Shown in pieces: positions 20,348-31,492 of a stretch of DNA of 64,000 bases. Under the pieces are notes generated by a model, which was not told the origin of the DNA, ran no database searches, and worked only from the letters and a program-made list of their open reading frames with translations. Source of the stretch: Mycobacteriaceae bacterium (GTDB lineage Bacteria > Actinomycetota > Actinomycetes > Mycobacteriales > Mycobacteriaceae). The position numbers and the translations under genes are program-made. Numbering within the stretch: position 1 is the stretch's first letter; the number at the start of each line of letters is the position of its first letter. The DNA lies in NCBI GenBank assembly GCA_029977845.1, contig JAPOKC010000001.1, forward strand, positions 1-64,000, in the 5' to 3' direction.

Positions 20348-23300
20348 TGTCGAAAAAGGGCTATGTCAGAGCGCCCAGGGCAACGACACCACCGATATAC
20401 CCGCTAAGACTGGTTGTATCGCCACCGTTGTCGTTGCCGGAGCGGGAGCCTCGAAACATCGCGCTGATGATCGCTGCTCCGGCCCTGCTGGTTGGCATCC
20501 TGGGCACCCTCGTGGTCATGTACACATCGGGTGCGCGCTCGCTGCAGTCCGGATTCTTCCCGCTGATCGGCCTGGCGGGATTCGGAACCCTGATGTTCAG
20601 TGGCCGCTTCGGGCGGACCCGCCGGATCACCTGGGGTGAGCAGGAGAAGCAACGCAGGTCCTACCTGCGCCGCCTGGATGAAGACCGGGATGAGATCCAG
20701 CGCGCTACCGACTTGTTGCGCCGCAGCCAGGCGTTCGTGCACGCTGATCCGCAGACCCTCGACCGGTTGATCGGCGGCCCGCGGATGTGGGAGCGGAGAC
20801 CTGCCGACGCGGATTTCCTCGACGTCCGCATCGGTATCGGTGTGCAAGCCGTTGCGGACTCGGCCGTGTCACTGCAGTGGCCCGAAGTGCCGGTCGGAGA
20901 AGATCTCGAGCCGGTGACCGGGCGCGCGTTACGGGACTTCATGCTGGAGCAGACCAGGATCCGGGCCATGGCGAAGGTGATCAGCCTGCGTTCACAACCC
21001 GGATTCAGTTTTGTCGGCCCCGACGGGTCAGAGCTTCAGGCACTCACCCGCTCGATTCTGTGTTCATTGGCGGTTCACCACGGTCCGGCCGACCTGAAAC
21101 TGATGGTGGTGACCCGACATCCGGAACAGTGGGACTGGCTGCTGTGGCTACCGCACAATCAACACGACGACCTTGTCGACGCCGGCGGTCCGCGCAGGCT
21201 GATCTTCACTTCGCCGACTGAACTTGAACAGACCTTGGACGCCGAATTGCATCGCAAGGGACGAGGCCCGTGGATGCCGCCCAACGGGAGCAGCCCGACG
21301 ACGACGTTATCGGCGGCGGAGTCCGGTGCCGTAGGCCTTGGGCCGCACTGGGTCATCGTCGACGATGCAACTGGCACGCCAGAGCAGTGGGAGACGGTCA
21401 CGGGACAAAAGGGCATGGCTGGACTAACGGTGTTGCGAATGGCACCGCGTGCCGGCACCGGCGTCGGGTTCGGCACCGATGACCAGCGGTTCGAACTATG
21501 CGAGGGGCGGCTCACCCATGGTGAGGCCTTCTATGCGGTGGCGGACATGCTTACCCGGAGCGCAGCAGGCCGGTACACCCGGGCCATGGCGCGGTGGTCA
21601 CCGGCGAGTGCGGGTCAGCCAGCGGAGCACGACGGCCAAGGCGCAGAGCTTCTGCGTGCCTTGGGGATCGACGATCCCCGCCGGCTCGACGTCGATCGGC
21701 TGTGGGCGTCGAGCCGGGGACGGGGTGATTCCCGCTGGGCGATGATTCCGGTCGGTGTGCGGCCAGGCGGGGAACTGCAGCACGTCATATTGCGGGCCAA
21801 GGACTTCGGCGGGTACGGATTCCACTCGGTCGTGGTCGGAACTTCAGGAGCGGGCAAGTCCGAGTACTTCCTGTCTTTGTGCAATGGGATAGCGTTGACC
21901 CACTCCCCTGAGACGTTCGTCGTGATATTCGTCGACATGAAGTTCGAGTCGGCAGCCCAAGACCTCGAAGGACTGCCACACGTTGCAGGCTCCCTGTCGA
22001 ACCTCGGGAGCGATGATCGGCATCTTGCCGAGCGGATGCGCAAAGCCATCGACGGGGAGATCACCCGCCGATATCGGCTTTTCAAACAAGCCGGTGCGCG
22101 GGATGCCAACGAGTACGAAGAAATGAGGCTCGCTGGCCGCGACCTGGAACCGGTGCCGATCCTTCTGGTCATCATCGACGAATACCTCGAACTGTTTCAT
22201 CACCATGCGGACTGGATTGATCTGGTGATTCACATCGGGCAGGAGGGACGAGGGTGCAATGTCTTCTTCACCCTCGGCGGTCAGCGCCTCGACCTGTCCT
22301 CGCTGAGCAAGGTGAAGAGCAACATCGCCTTTCGGGTCGCGTTGCGGGCTGAGACGGCAGAGGACTCCCGGGATGTCATCGGCAGCGATGCCGCACTGCA
22401 TCTGCCCTCCAAGGAAAACGGCTATGCCTTGCTCAAGGTTGGTCCGCGCGACCTGGAACCATTCCGCTGCTTCTACGTATCAGCGCCCTTCGTGGTCCCC
22501 AAGCGTCAGACGGCTGCCGAATCCGTATCGCTGTCTTTCAACCGGCCCCGCCGATTGACCTGGGAGCATCAACCGCTCAGCGACGACGACAACAGGGCGC
22601 TGGCGGCCGCCGCCACAGAGGATGAACCCGACGAGTTTATCTATCACGCAGACGGATTCAAGAAGAAGAAGCTTCTGGATGTCATTCGAGATTCGTTGGC
22701 CGACCAACCGGTCCGACCCCCGCACCGGATATGGCTACCTCCGCTCGATGTCAGCGAATCGGCCGACGGGGTGGTCGAACGCTGGCGCGGCAAGCCGTGG
22801 TGGGTTGACTACGGGGAAAACCCCGGCCTGATGTTTCCGATAGGAATCGAGGACATCCCGGAGGACCACGATCAGCGGGTCCATGTGATCGACGCCGAAA
22901 TGGACAACGTCATCGTCGTGGGAACCGCACAGCGGGGTAAATCGACGACGTTGATGTCACTGATCACCTCGGGAGCGCTGATGTATCGCCCGGAGCGCGT
23001 GGCGTTCTTCTGCATCGGGGCGGCACTGTTTCCCGTAGAGGAGATACCACACGTGGTCGGTGTGGTGAGCGTCAGCGACGCCGAAGGGATATCCCGCACG
23101 ATCGCTACGGTTGAGGGAATCATCCAGTCAAGAGAGACGGCCTTCAAGCGCTATCAGACCGACATCGCCGAATTCCGGGAACGACGCTTCGGTGCGGCGC
23201 GAAGCTCCGGCACGGACCCGGATGACAGGTTCGGCGACGTGTTTCTGGTGATCGACAACTTCGCGGAGCTGTATGAGAAGAATCCGAGTGTGGGCGATCG

Positions 23301-24408
23301 CGCAATCGCGATCGCGCGGCAGGGACTTTCTTACGGTGTCCACATCGTCACCAGTGCCAGCGGATGGCTGGTCGGACAGAAGCAAGCACTCCTCAACGTC
23401 GCCAACGCCCGAATTCAACTTCGGCTGAGCAACCCGGACGAGACGCAGATGGGCACCGGTCTGGAACATCGCCGTGCAGCGCGGAACACTCTGGATCGGC
23501 CAGGTTTCGGCGTGACGCGGACGGGTCACGAATTACTGATCGCGGTACCCGAATTGCGCGGTGTGGACGGCGGGCGGATCCCGACTCGTGCGGTCGGGGC
23601 CGCAGTCGCCGACCGCACCGGAATCGGCCGACTCGAGACGCTGGCCAGGCTTCCCGAACGAGTCCCGCTGCACAACATCAGATCTGCATACCGGCCCGCA
23701 GATGAGTTCGACGTGCCGTTCGCGTTGGGCGAGAGCGGACTTCAGCCGATAGCGCTGCCGGCAAGACAGATCCCGCACCTGCTTGTTGTGGGTCGCCAAG
23801 GATGCGGCAAGACCAGCGCGCTGGCAGCAATCGGCCAGGCGGTGGCGGCAGGTTTGCCGCCCGAGCGGGCGCAGATCACCATCATCGATCCGAAGACCAC
23901 TCTGATCGGCAGGATCTCCGGCCGCGCGGTGCGGGCATATGCCTACACCGCAGAGGACATCGACAGCACACTTGCCGAACTGGCGGAGATCATCGCCGAT
24001 CGGTTGCCCCCGTCGGGATTGAGTCAGGAGGAGTTGCTCAGCCGGCCTGCCTGGGAGGGCCCGCACCACTTCCTGCTGATCGATGATGAGCAGGAACTGC
24101 GCCAGGGCGCAGCGATCGGGAAACAGGCCGCCACCGCGCCGCTGTGGAACCTGATTGAGCGCAGCCGCGAGACGGGCCTGCACGTCATCGCGGCGAGGTT
24201 GCCGGGGAACTGGGCCGGCGTCTCGGCGATGAACCCGTTCCTGCAGAAGCTCACCGGAGCTCGGACGCCCACGCTGTTCATGGACTGCGATCCCGCAGTG
24301 GTGAAGATCGCCGGCCGCACCAGCGCCGAGCAGCTTCCTCCGGGCCGGGGCCTGCTCGTCACCGCCGAAGGAGTGGTGGAGGGCGTCCTGGTAGGTATGC
24401 CGGATTAA
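20347..24408 (+). CDS. eccC: ESX secretion ATPase EccC (unsplit, three FtsK/SpoIIIE domains)
   Basis: EccC is the FtsK-like motor that recognises and moves WXG100/PE-PPE substrates. The 1353-residue protein has two membrane helices (about 38-59 and 68-84), then three ATPase domains. Walker A motifs are GTSGAGKS (498-505), GTAQRGKS (859-866) and GRQGCGKT (1149-1156). Walker B motifs are ILLVIIDE (605-612), VFLVIDNF (965-972) and HFLLIDDE (1241-1248). Domain 1 keeps the catalytic Asp-Glu, so it should hydrolyse ATP; domain 2 lacks the Glu, as is normal. The DMKFES stretch (530-535) and LGGQ (643-646), in place of the DFKGG/ATQ of EccC1, resemble EccC3. The stop codon shares the palindrome TTAA with convergent hsaB. 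Full length and undamaged. Confidence 0.95.
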   Translation: MSKKGYVRAPRATTPPIYPLRLVVSPPLSLPEREPRNIALMIAAPALLVGILGTLVVMYTSGARSLQSGFFPLIGLAGFGTLMFSGRFGRTRRITWGEQEKQRRSYLRRLDEDRDEIQRATDLLRRSQAFVHADPQTLDRLIGGPRMWERRPADADFLDVRIGIGVQAVADSAVSLQWPEVPVGEDLEPVTGRALRDFMLEQTRIRAMAKVISLRSQPGFSFVGPDGSELQALTRSILCSLAVHHGPADLKLMVVTRHPEQWDWLLWLPHNQHDDLVDAGGPRRLIFTSPTELEQTLDAELHRKGRGPWMPPNGSSPTTTLSAAESGAVGLGPHWVIVDDATGTPEQWETVTGQKGMAGLTVLRMAPRAGTGVGFGTDDQRFELCEGRLTHGEAFYAVADMLTRSAAGRYTRAMARWSPASAGQPAEHDGQGAELLRALGIDDPRRLDVDRLWASSRGRGDSRWAMIPVGVRPGGELQHVILRAKDFGGYGFHSVVVGTSGAGKSEYFLSLCNGIALTHSPETFVVIFVDMKFESAAQDLEGLPHVAGSLSNLGSDDRHLAERMRKAIDGEITRRYRLFKQAGARDANEYEEMRLAGRDLEPVPILLVIIDEYLELFHHHADWIDLVIHIGQEGRGCNVFFTLGGQRLDLSSLSKVKSNIAFRVALRAETAEDSRDVIGSDAALHLPSKENGYALLKVGPRDLEPFRCFYVSAPFVVPKRQTAAESVSLSFNRPRRLTWEHQPLSDDDNRALAAAATEDEPDEFIYHADGFKKKKLLDVIRDSLADQPVRPPHRIWLPPLDVSESADGVVERWRGKPWWVDYGENPGLMFPIGIEDIPEDHDQRVHVIDAEMDNVIVVGTAQRGKSTTLMSLITSGALMYRPERVAFFCIGAALFPVEEIPHVVGVVSVSDAEGISRTIATVEGIIQSRETAFKRYQTDIAEFRERRFGAARSSGTDPDDRFGDVFLVIDNFAELYEKNPSVGDRAIAIARQGLSYGVHIVTSASGWLVGQKQALLNVANARIQLRLSNPDETQMGTGLEHRRAARNTLDRPGFGVTRTGHELLIAVPELRGVDGGRIPTRAVGAAVADRTGIGRLETLARLPERVPLHNIRSAYRPADEFDVPFALGESGLQPIALPARQIPHLLVVGRQGCGKTSALAAIGQAVAAGLPPERAQITIIDPKTTLIGRISGRAVRAYAYTAEDIDSTLAELAEIIADRLPPSGLSQEELLSRPAWEGPHHFLLIDDEQELRQGAAIGKQAATAPLWNLIERSRETGLHVIAARLPGNWAGVSAMNPFLQKLTGARTPTLFMDCDPAVVKIAGRTSAEQLPPGRGLLVTAEGVVEGVLVGMPD

Positions 24409-24971
24409 AGCCAGGTGTCGGGTGTCGTCGCGGTGAGGAAGGCCTCGAGGTCGTCGCGCCATTGCGCCGGGGTGTTCTTGTCCGGTTCGATTCCGGTGTA
24501 CTGACCGCGGTAGAACAGCAACGGGCGCGGTGTGACGCTGGGAATCTCCGACAGCGAATGCACGGCGCCGAACACCACGAAGTGATCACCACCGTCGTGC
24601 ACCGACGCCACCGTGCAGTCGATGTGCGCCAGCGATCCGTCCAGCACCGGTGAACCGAGTTCGCTCTCGTGCCAATCGACGCCGGCGAACTTGTCCGGCT
24701 CCTTGGATCCGAAACGCGCGCACACCTCACGCTGGGCCTCGGCGAGGATGTTCACACAGAAATGCCCGCTGGTTTCGATCGCCTGCCAGGAACGCGACTG
24801 CTTTGTCGGGCAGAACAACACCAGCGGCGGGTCCAGCGACAGCGCGGCGAACGACTGACAGGCGAACCCGTTGGGCACGCCGTCATGCATGGTGGTGATG
24901 ATGGTGATCCCGGTACAGAACTGACCCAGCACCTGACGGAATGCGCGGGCATCCACCGGTTCAGCGGACAT
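24405..24971 (-). CDS. hsaB: flavin reductase component of 3-HSA hydroxylase
   Basis: HsaB supplies reduced FMN/FAD to HsaA for hydroxylation of 3-HSA in cholesterol ring degradation. The 188-residue protein is a flavin-reductase-like domain throughout: ALGQFCTGITIIT-type N-terminus (FRQVLGQFCTGITIITTMHD), ACQSFAALSLDPPLVLFCP flavin-contact segment, and GHFCVNILAEAQ. Length matches the H37Rv protein (187). It lies 5 bp downstream of hsaC as the last gene of the hsaA-D-C-B operon. The stop overlaps the convergent eccC stop. Confidence 0.95.
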   Translation of the reverse strand: MSAEPVDARAFRQVLGQFCTGITIITTMHDGVPNGFACQSFAALSLDPPLVLFCPTKQSRSWQAIETSGHFCVNILAEAQREVCARFGSKEPDKFAGVDWHESELGSPVLDGSLAHIDCTVASVHDGGDHFVVFGAVHSLSEIPSVTPRPLLFYRGQYTGIEPDKNTPAQWRDDLEAFLTATTPDTWL

Positions 24972-24976
24972 GATGC

Positions 24977-27946
<2,970 letters not shown>

Positions 27947-27980
27947 TGAAGCCTCCCAGGGAGCGTTGCTTGATCCAGAC

Positions 27981-27994
27981 TAGAACACGTTACG
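27981..27994. promoter_or_regulatory. KstR-type operator upstream of hsaA
   Basis: TAGAACACGTTACG fits the KstR consensus TnnAACnnGTTnnA except for the last base (G for A). It lies about 35 bp upstream of the hsaA ATG, within the divergent hsaA/ferredoxin gap. Confidence 0.7.
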
Positions 27995-28048
27995 ATTTGT
28001 GTCGAGAACAACGATTACTTAGCTGGTAGTACGACATATTGCGATTTC

Positions 28049-28062
28049 TGTAACGTGTTCTA
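28049..28062. promoter_or_regulatory. KstR operator upstream of the ferredoxin gene
   Basis: TGTAACGTGTTCTA matches TnnAACnnGTTnnA at every fixed position. It lies 23 bp before the ferredoxin start and is an inverted copy of the hsaA-side operator, so each divergent unit appears to have its own KstR site. Confidence 0.8.
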
Positions 28063-28084
28063 ATTTTAGGAAGGGGAATCGCCC

Positions 28085-28378
28085 GTGCCCGCCGCTGACA
28101 AATCGGCCTCCGTCGTCGTACACCTCGACGGCAATACCTACACGGTGCCCTGGCCGCGCGCGGCGAAACTCCTCGATGTTCTGCTCGCCGAGGGGATCGA
28201 CGCCCCATTCTCCTGCCAGAAGGGTCACTGCGGCGCCTGCGCGGTGACCAAGGTCGCCGGGGAGGTCGAGATGGAGAATAACGAGGCCCTCGACGCCGAA
28301 GACCTGGCCGAAGGACTGATCCTGGCCTGCCAGGCCCGGCCGCTGTCGGACTCGATCGAGGTCGATTACGACGATTAG
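28085..28378 (+). CDS. stand-alone plant-type [2Fe-2S] ferredoxin, equivalent to the KshB C-terminal domain only
   Basis: The 97-residue protein is a complete ferredoxin domain. It has cysteines in the exact plant-type spacing C-x4-C-x2-C-x29-C (FSCQKGHCGACAV to ILACQ), ending EVDYDD. The sequence from VVHLDGNTYTV onward lines up with the last ~95 residues of H37Rv KshB (Rv3571), the reductase of 3-ketosteroid 9-alpha-hydroxylase, and the gene sits exactly where kshB lies. The FAD and NAD domains (about 250 residues) are absent; only 138 bp separate it from hsaA. The GTG start has an AGGAAGGGG ribosome site and a KstR operator, so it looks functional. It would need a separate reductase to feed an oxygenase such as KshA. 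Confidence 0.9.
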   Translation: MPAADKSASVVVHLDGNTYTVPWPRAAKLLDVLLAEGIDAPFSCQKGHCGACAVTKVAGEVEMENNEALDAEDLAEGLILACQARPLSDSIEVDYDD

Positions 28379-28380
28379 CG

Positions 28381-28437
28381 GCTCCCCAGCCCTACGCTCC
28401 CAGCCCCACGCTCCCCGCCCCACGCTCCCCGCCCCAC
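28381..28437. repeat. four tandem copies of a C-rich 14-15 bp unit
   Basis: Units of the form GCTCCCCGCCCCAC run head to tail directly after the ferredoxin stop: 28381-28395 (15 bp, variant), 28396-28409, 28410-28423 and 28424-28437. The last runs into the inverted repeat that follows. Confidence 0.75.
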
Positions 28438-28494
28438 GTGAAGCTATCTTCACTGCCGGCGCCTGGCGTGAAGATAACTTCACGTGGGGGGAGC
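28424..28494. terminator. large imperfect inverted repeat with two nested palindromes
   Basis: The arm GCTCCCCGCCCCACGTGAAG... (28424-28453) and its complement (28468-28494) form a stem of about 27 bp around a 14-nt loop. Each arm also contains its own palindrome, GTGAAG-CTAT-CTTCAC (28438-28453) and GTGAAG-ATAA-CTTCAC (28468-28483). It lies between the convergent ferredoxin and fadE34 genes and may terminate both, or may be a dispersed palindromic repeat. Confidence 0.6.
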
Positions 28495-28511
28495 GACCGG
28501 CGCGCTCGTGT

Positions 28512-30614
28512 TCAGCGGGGTAGGCCAAGCAGCCGTTCGCCGGCCATCGTCAGCAGGATCTGCTCAGTGCCCCCGGCGATCGTCAGACACCGGGTGTTGA
28601 GGAAGCTCACCACCGCCTTGTTCGACACCAGTCCGCCGCCGGCGGAGAGCTCCATCCGGAATTCCTCGAGGGCCTGCCGGTAGCGCACCCCGATGAGCTT
28701 GCGGGCACTGGCTTCGGCACCGGTGTCCTGGCCGCTGACCGCGAGCTGGGCGATGCGGTGGTCCAGCAGTGAACCGACCTGGGCTGCCAGTAGCAGCTCG
28801 CCGAGCCGGTCGGCGAGCGCGGGATCGATTCCCCGCTCGCGCAACGACTGCAGCATCTCCTCCATCGGATTGCCCAACGCGGTGCCCTGCGCCATGGCGA
28901 CCCGTTCGCTGGCGAGCGTGGTGCGGGCCAGCCGCCAGCCGTCGTTGACCGCCCCGACGACGAGATCGTCAGGAACGAACACCTCATCGAGGAACACCTC
29001 GTTGAACAGTGATTCACCGGTGATCTCGCGCAGCGGCCGGATGTCCAGTCCGGGTGAGCGCATATCGACCAGGAAGTAGGTGATGCCCTTGTGCTTCGGT
29101 GCATCCTGATCGGTGCGGGCAAGGCAGACGCCCCAGTCGGCCTTGTGCGCCGCTGATGTCCAGACCTTCTGCCCGGTGAGTTTCCAACCACCCTCAGCCC
29201 GAACGGCTTTGGTGCGCAACGCCGCCAGATCCGAACCGGCCTCAGGCTCGCTGAACAACTGGCACCAGAACAACTCCCCGCGCAGGGTGGGCGGGACGAA
29301 GCGGTCGATCTGTGCGGGTGTCCCGCCTTCGAGGATGGTCGGCACGGCCCACCAGCCGATGACCAGATCGGGGCGTTCGACGCCGACGCGGCTCAGCTCG
29401 GCGTCTATGAGCAACTGCTCGGCAGGTGAGGCCGAGCGGCCGTAGGGCTTAGGCCAGTGCGGCGCCTGCAGCCCGGCGTCGGCCAGCGCCGCCTGACGCT
29501 TCTCGACGGGCAGCGCCGCGATCTCGGCAGCCGCCGCGGCGATCTCCGGTTGTAGATGCGCGACCGATTCCAGATCTATGTGAAGCTCGCGTCGCACCCC
29601 GCCGAGGGTGAGCTCGGTGACCCGGCGCAACCACCGGGACGCTCCGCCGAGGAACCGCGCATTGGCATACGCGCGCCGAAGGTAGAGGTGTGCATCGTGC
29701 TCCCAGGTGATCCCGATGCCGCCCAGAACCTGGATGCAGTCCTTGGCATTGGCCCTGGCCGCCTGGATACCGACGGCGCCGGCGATCGCCGCCGCGATCG
29801 AGAGCTGAGCGTCTTCGGCGCCGGCCGCCACCGCGCAGTCAGCCGCGGCAGCGGTGATCTGCTGGGACTGCAGCAGCATCTCGGCGCACATGTGTTTGAC
29901 GGCCTGGAAGCTGCCGATCGGTTTGCCGAATTGTTCGCGGACCTTGGCGTATTCGGCGGCGGTCTGCAGTGCCCAGGCCGCTATACCGGCCGCCTCGGCG
30001 GACAGGATCGCAGCCGCCAGGTCGGTGAACCGGGCCCGCGAGACCGGCAGGCGGGTGGCGGAAACGGAATCCAGCGTGACCCGGGCCAGCGGGCGGGAGA
30101 AGTCTGCTGCCTCCAGCGAGTCGACCGTCACCCCCGGGTCAGCGGCGTCGACGAGGAACACCTGATCGCCGACGGGTAGCACCATCACGCCGGAGGGCAG
30201 CCCGCCCAGCACGAAATCGACCGAGCCCGAGACCGACCCGGACACTTCGCGCAGGTCGGCATCGAGCGCCACGCCTGCGGTGCACTCTCCAGTCGAAAGA
30301 CCCTGCAGCACAGCAGTATCCGTCACGAGCAGGGTGGCGAGCGCGGTCGTTGCGACGGGGCCGGGCACCAGCGCCCTGGCCGCTTCCTCCACCATCGCGC
30401 ACAGATCGGCGATCGTGCCGCCGGCTCCGCCGGCCTCCTCGGATACGGCCACGCCGAACAGGCCGAGTTCGGCCAGGCCGAGGTATGGCTGACGCCAGGC
30501 GTCGGAGTCACCGCGCTCGATGGCGCGGCAGGCGATGGTGGGTGCGGCGCCCGCGGCCCACTGGCGAACCAACTCACGCGCGGCGGATTGTTCGTCGGTG
30601 GCGGTGGACACCAT
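28512..30614 (-). CDS. fadE34: fused-domain acyl-CoA dehydrogenase FadE34 (steroid side chain)
   Basis: This 700-residue protein is two acyl-CoA-dehydrogenase units in one chain (about 1-340 and 350-700), as in H37Rv FadE34/ChsE3, which acts on CoA esters of the steroid side chain. The N-terminal unit holds VREQFGKPIGSFQAVKHM and QVLGGIGITWEHDAHLYLRR. The C-terminal unit holds FWCQLFSEPEAGSDLAALRT (flavin-contact and acid region), KVWTSAAHKADWG and the terminal GGTEQILLTMAGERLLGLPR. In such fusions only one half usually keeps the catalytic base. The first codon is ATG followed by GTG; GAGGAG lies so close that the GTG at 30611 may be the true start. It diverges from kstR across a KstR operator. 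Confidence 0.93.
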   Translation of the reverse strand: MVSTATDEQSAARELVRQWAAGAAPTIACRAIERGDSDAWRQPYLGLAELGLFGVAVSEEAGGAGGTIADLCAMVEEAARALVPGPVATTALATLLVTDTAVLQGLSTGECTAGVALDADLREVSGSVSGSVDFVLGGLPSGVMVLPVGDQVFLVDAADPGVTVDSLEAADFSRPLARVTLDSVSATRLPVSRARFTDLAAAILSAEAAGIAAWALQTAAEYAKVREQFGKPIGSFQAVKHMCAEMLLQSQQITAAAADCAVAAGAEDAQLSIAAAIAGAVGIQAARANAKDCIQVLGGIGITWEHDAHLYLRRAYANARFLGGASRWLRRVTELTLGGVRRELHIDLESVAHLQPEIAAAAAEIAALPVEKRQAALADAGLQAPHWPKPYGRSASPAEQLLIDAELSRVGVERPDLVIGWWAVPTILEGGTPAQIDRFVPPTLRGELFWCQLFSEPEAGSDLAALRTKAVRAEGGWKLTGQKVWTSAAHKADWGVCLARTDQDAPKHKGITYFLVDMRSPGLDIRPLREITGESLFNEVFLDEVFVPDDLVVGAVNDGWRLARTTLASERVAMAQGTALGNPMEEMLQSLRERGIDPALADRLGELLLAAQVGSLLDHRIAQLAVSGQDTGAEASARKLIGVRYRQALEEFRMELSAGGGLVSNKAVVSFLNTRCLTIAGGTEQILLTMAGERLLGLPR

Positions 30615-30673
30615 GGCTCCTCGGGGGACTACTCAGGTCGGCAGAGCAATCCGGTTGACATCCTCCGGACTAC

Positions 30674-30687
30674 TAGAACGTGTTCTA
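30674..30687. promoter_or_regulatory. perfect palindromic KstR operator between fadE34 and kstR
   Basis: TAGAACGTGTTCTA is a perfect 14-bp palindrome that fits TnnAACnnGTTnnA. It lies 60 bp upstream of fadE34 and 97 bp upstream of kstR, so KstR probably represses both fadE34 and its own gene. Confidence 0.85.
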
Positions 30688-30783
30688 ATAGTGCCAGTGG
30701 CGAAGCGTCAAGTCGACGGACATCACCGCAGCGCACGTCTCGTTTCGCCCCGCCGCTACGCGGAGAAGGAGGGGGTAACCCGC

Positions 30784-31419
30784 ATGTCGACGCCCGGGGT
30801 CCAGCCGCGTGAGGTGATGCCGGTATCGGTGCTACCGGAAGCCGAGCTCGGATCGGAGGCCCAGCGGGAGCGCCGCAAGCGCATCCTCGACGCGACGCTG
30901 GCGATCGCCTCCAAGGGCGGTTACGAAGCGGTTCAGATGCGGGCGGTCGCCGAACGCGCCGATGTGGCCGTGGGCACGCTGTACCGCTACTTCCCGTCCA
31001 AGGTCCACCTGCTGGTCTCCGCGCTGGCCCGGGAGTTCGAGCGGATCGACGCCAAGACCGACCGGTCTCCCGTTGCCGGTGGAACCCCCTATCAGCGGCT
31101 GAGTTTCATGATCGGCAAGCTCAATCGCGCCATGCAGCGAAACCCGCTGTTCACCGAGGCGATGGCCCGCGCCTACGTCTTCGCCGACGCGTCGGCGGCC
31201 GGCGAGGTGGACCACGTCGAGAAGATCACCGACCGGATGTTCGCCTATGCGATGAGCGACGAGCCGACCGAGGACCAGTTCCACATCGCTCGGGTGATCT
31301 CGGATGTCTGGCTGTCCAACCTGCTGGCCTGGCTCACCCGCCGTGCCTCGGCCAGTGACGTGACCAAGCGGCTCGACCTGACGGTCCGGCTGCTGATCGG
31401 GGACGACGAAGGCTCGTAA
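30784..31419 (+). CDS. kstR: TetR-family cholesterol regulon repressor KstR
   Basis: KstR represses the cholesterol catabolism regulon until a CoA-thioester cholesterol metabolite binds. The 211-residue protein has an N-terminal TetR HTH domain (RRKRILDATLAIASKGGYEA, then VAVGTLYRYFPSKVHLLVSAL). A long ligand-binding domain ends LTRRASASDVTKRLDLTVRLLIGD. The HTH is nearly identical to H37Rv KstR; the first 20 residues differ, as usual. The ATG at 30784 is chosen because of a strong GAGAAGGAGGGGG site before it; the frame is open further upstream across the operator. Confidence 0.96.
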   Translation: MSTPGVQPREVMPVSVLPEAELGSEAQRERRKRILDATLAIASKGGYEAVQMRAVAERADVAVGTLYRYFPSKVHLLVSALAREFERIDAKTDRSPVAGGTPYQRLSFMIGKLNRAMQRNPLFTEAMARAYVFADASAAGEVDHVEKITDRMFAYAMSDEPTEDQFHIARVISDVWLSNLLAWLTRRASASDVTKRLDLTVRLLIGDDEGS

Positions 31420-31446
31420 CGCCTGCCGGCCCTCCGCTACAGTTAT

Positions 31447-31461
31447 TGGAAACGGTTTTCG
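31447..31461. promoter_or_regulatory. possible Zur-type operator before the metal transporter
   Basis: TGGAAACGGTTTTCG is an imperfect palindrome resembling the TGAAAATnATTTTCA-type sites bound by Zur/Fur-family zinc repressors. It lies 32 bp upstream of znuA. The match is partial, so the call is tentative. Confidence 0.35.
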
Positions 31462-31492
31462 TTTTCTCTTGAAGTTTGTCGGAGGGTTTGCG

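Noticed and set aside
18482-24408. A complete novel ESX locus
   Set aside because: No EccD, EccE, MycP, WXG100, PE or PPE gene can be found in the window, so only a fragment is claimed.
28085-28378. Recent frameshift pseudogene of kshB
   Set aside because: The ferredoxin has its own start, ribosome site and KstR operator, and no reductase coding sequence remains upstream.
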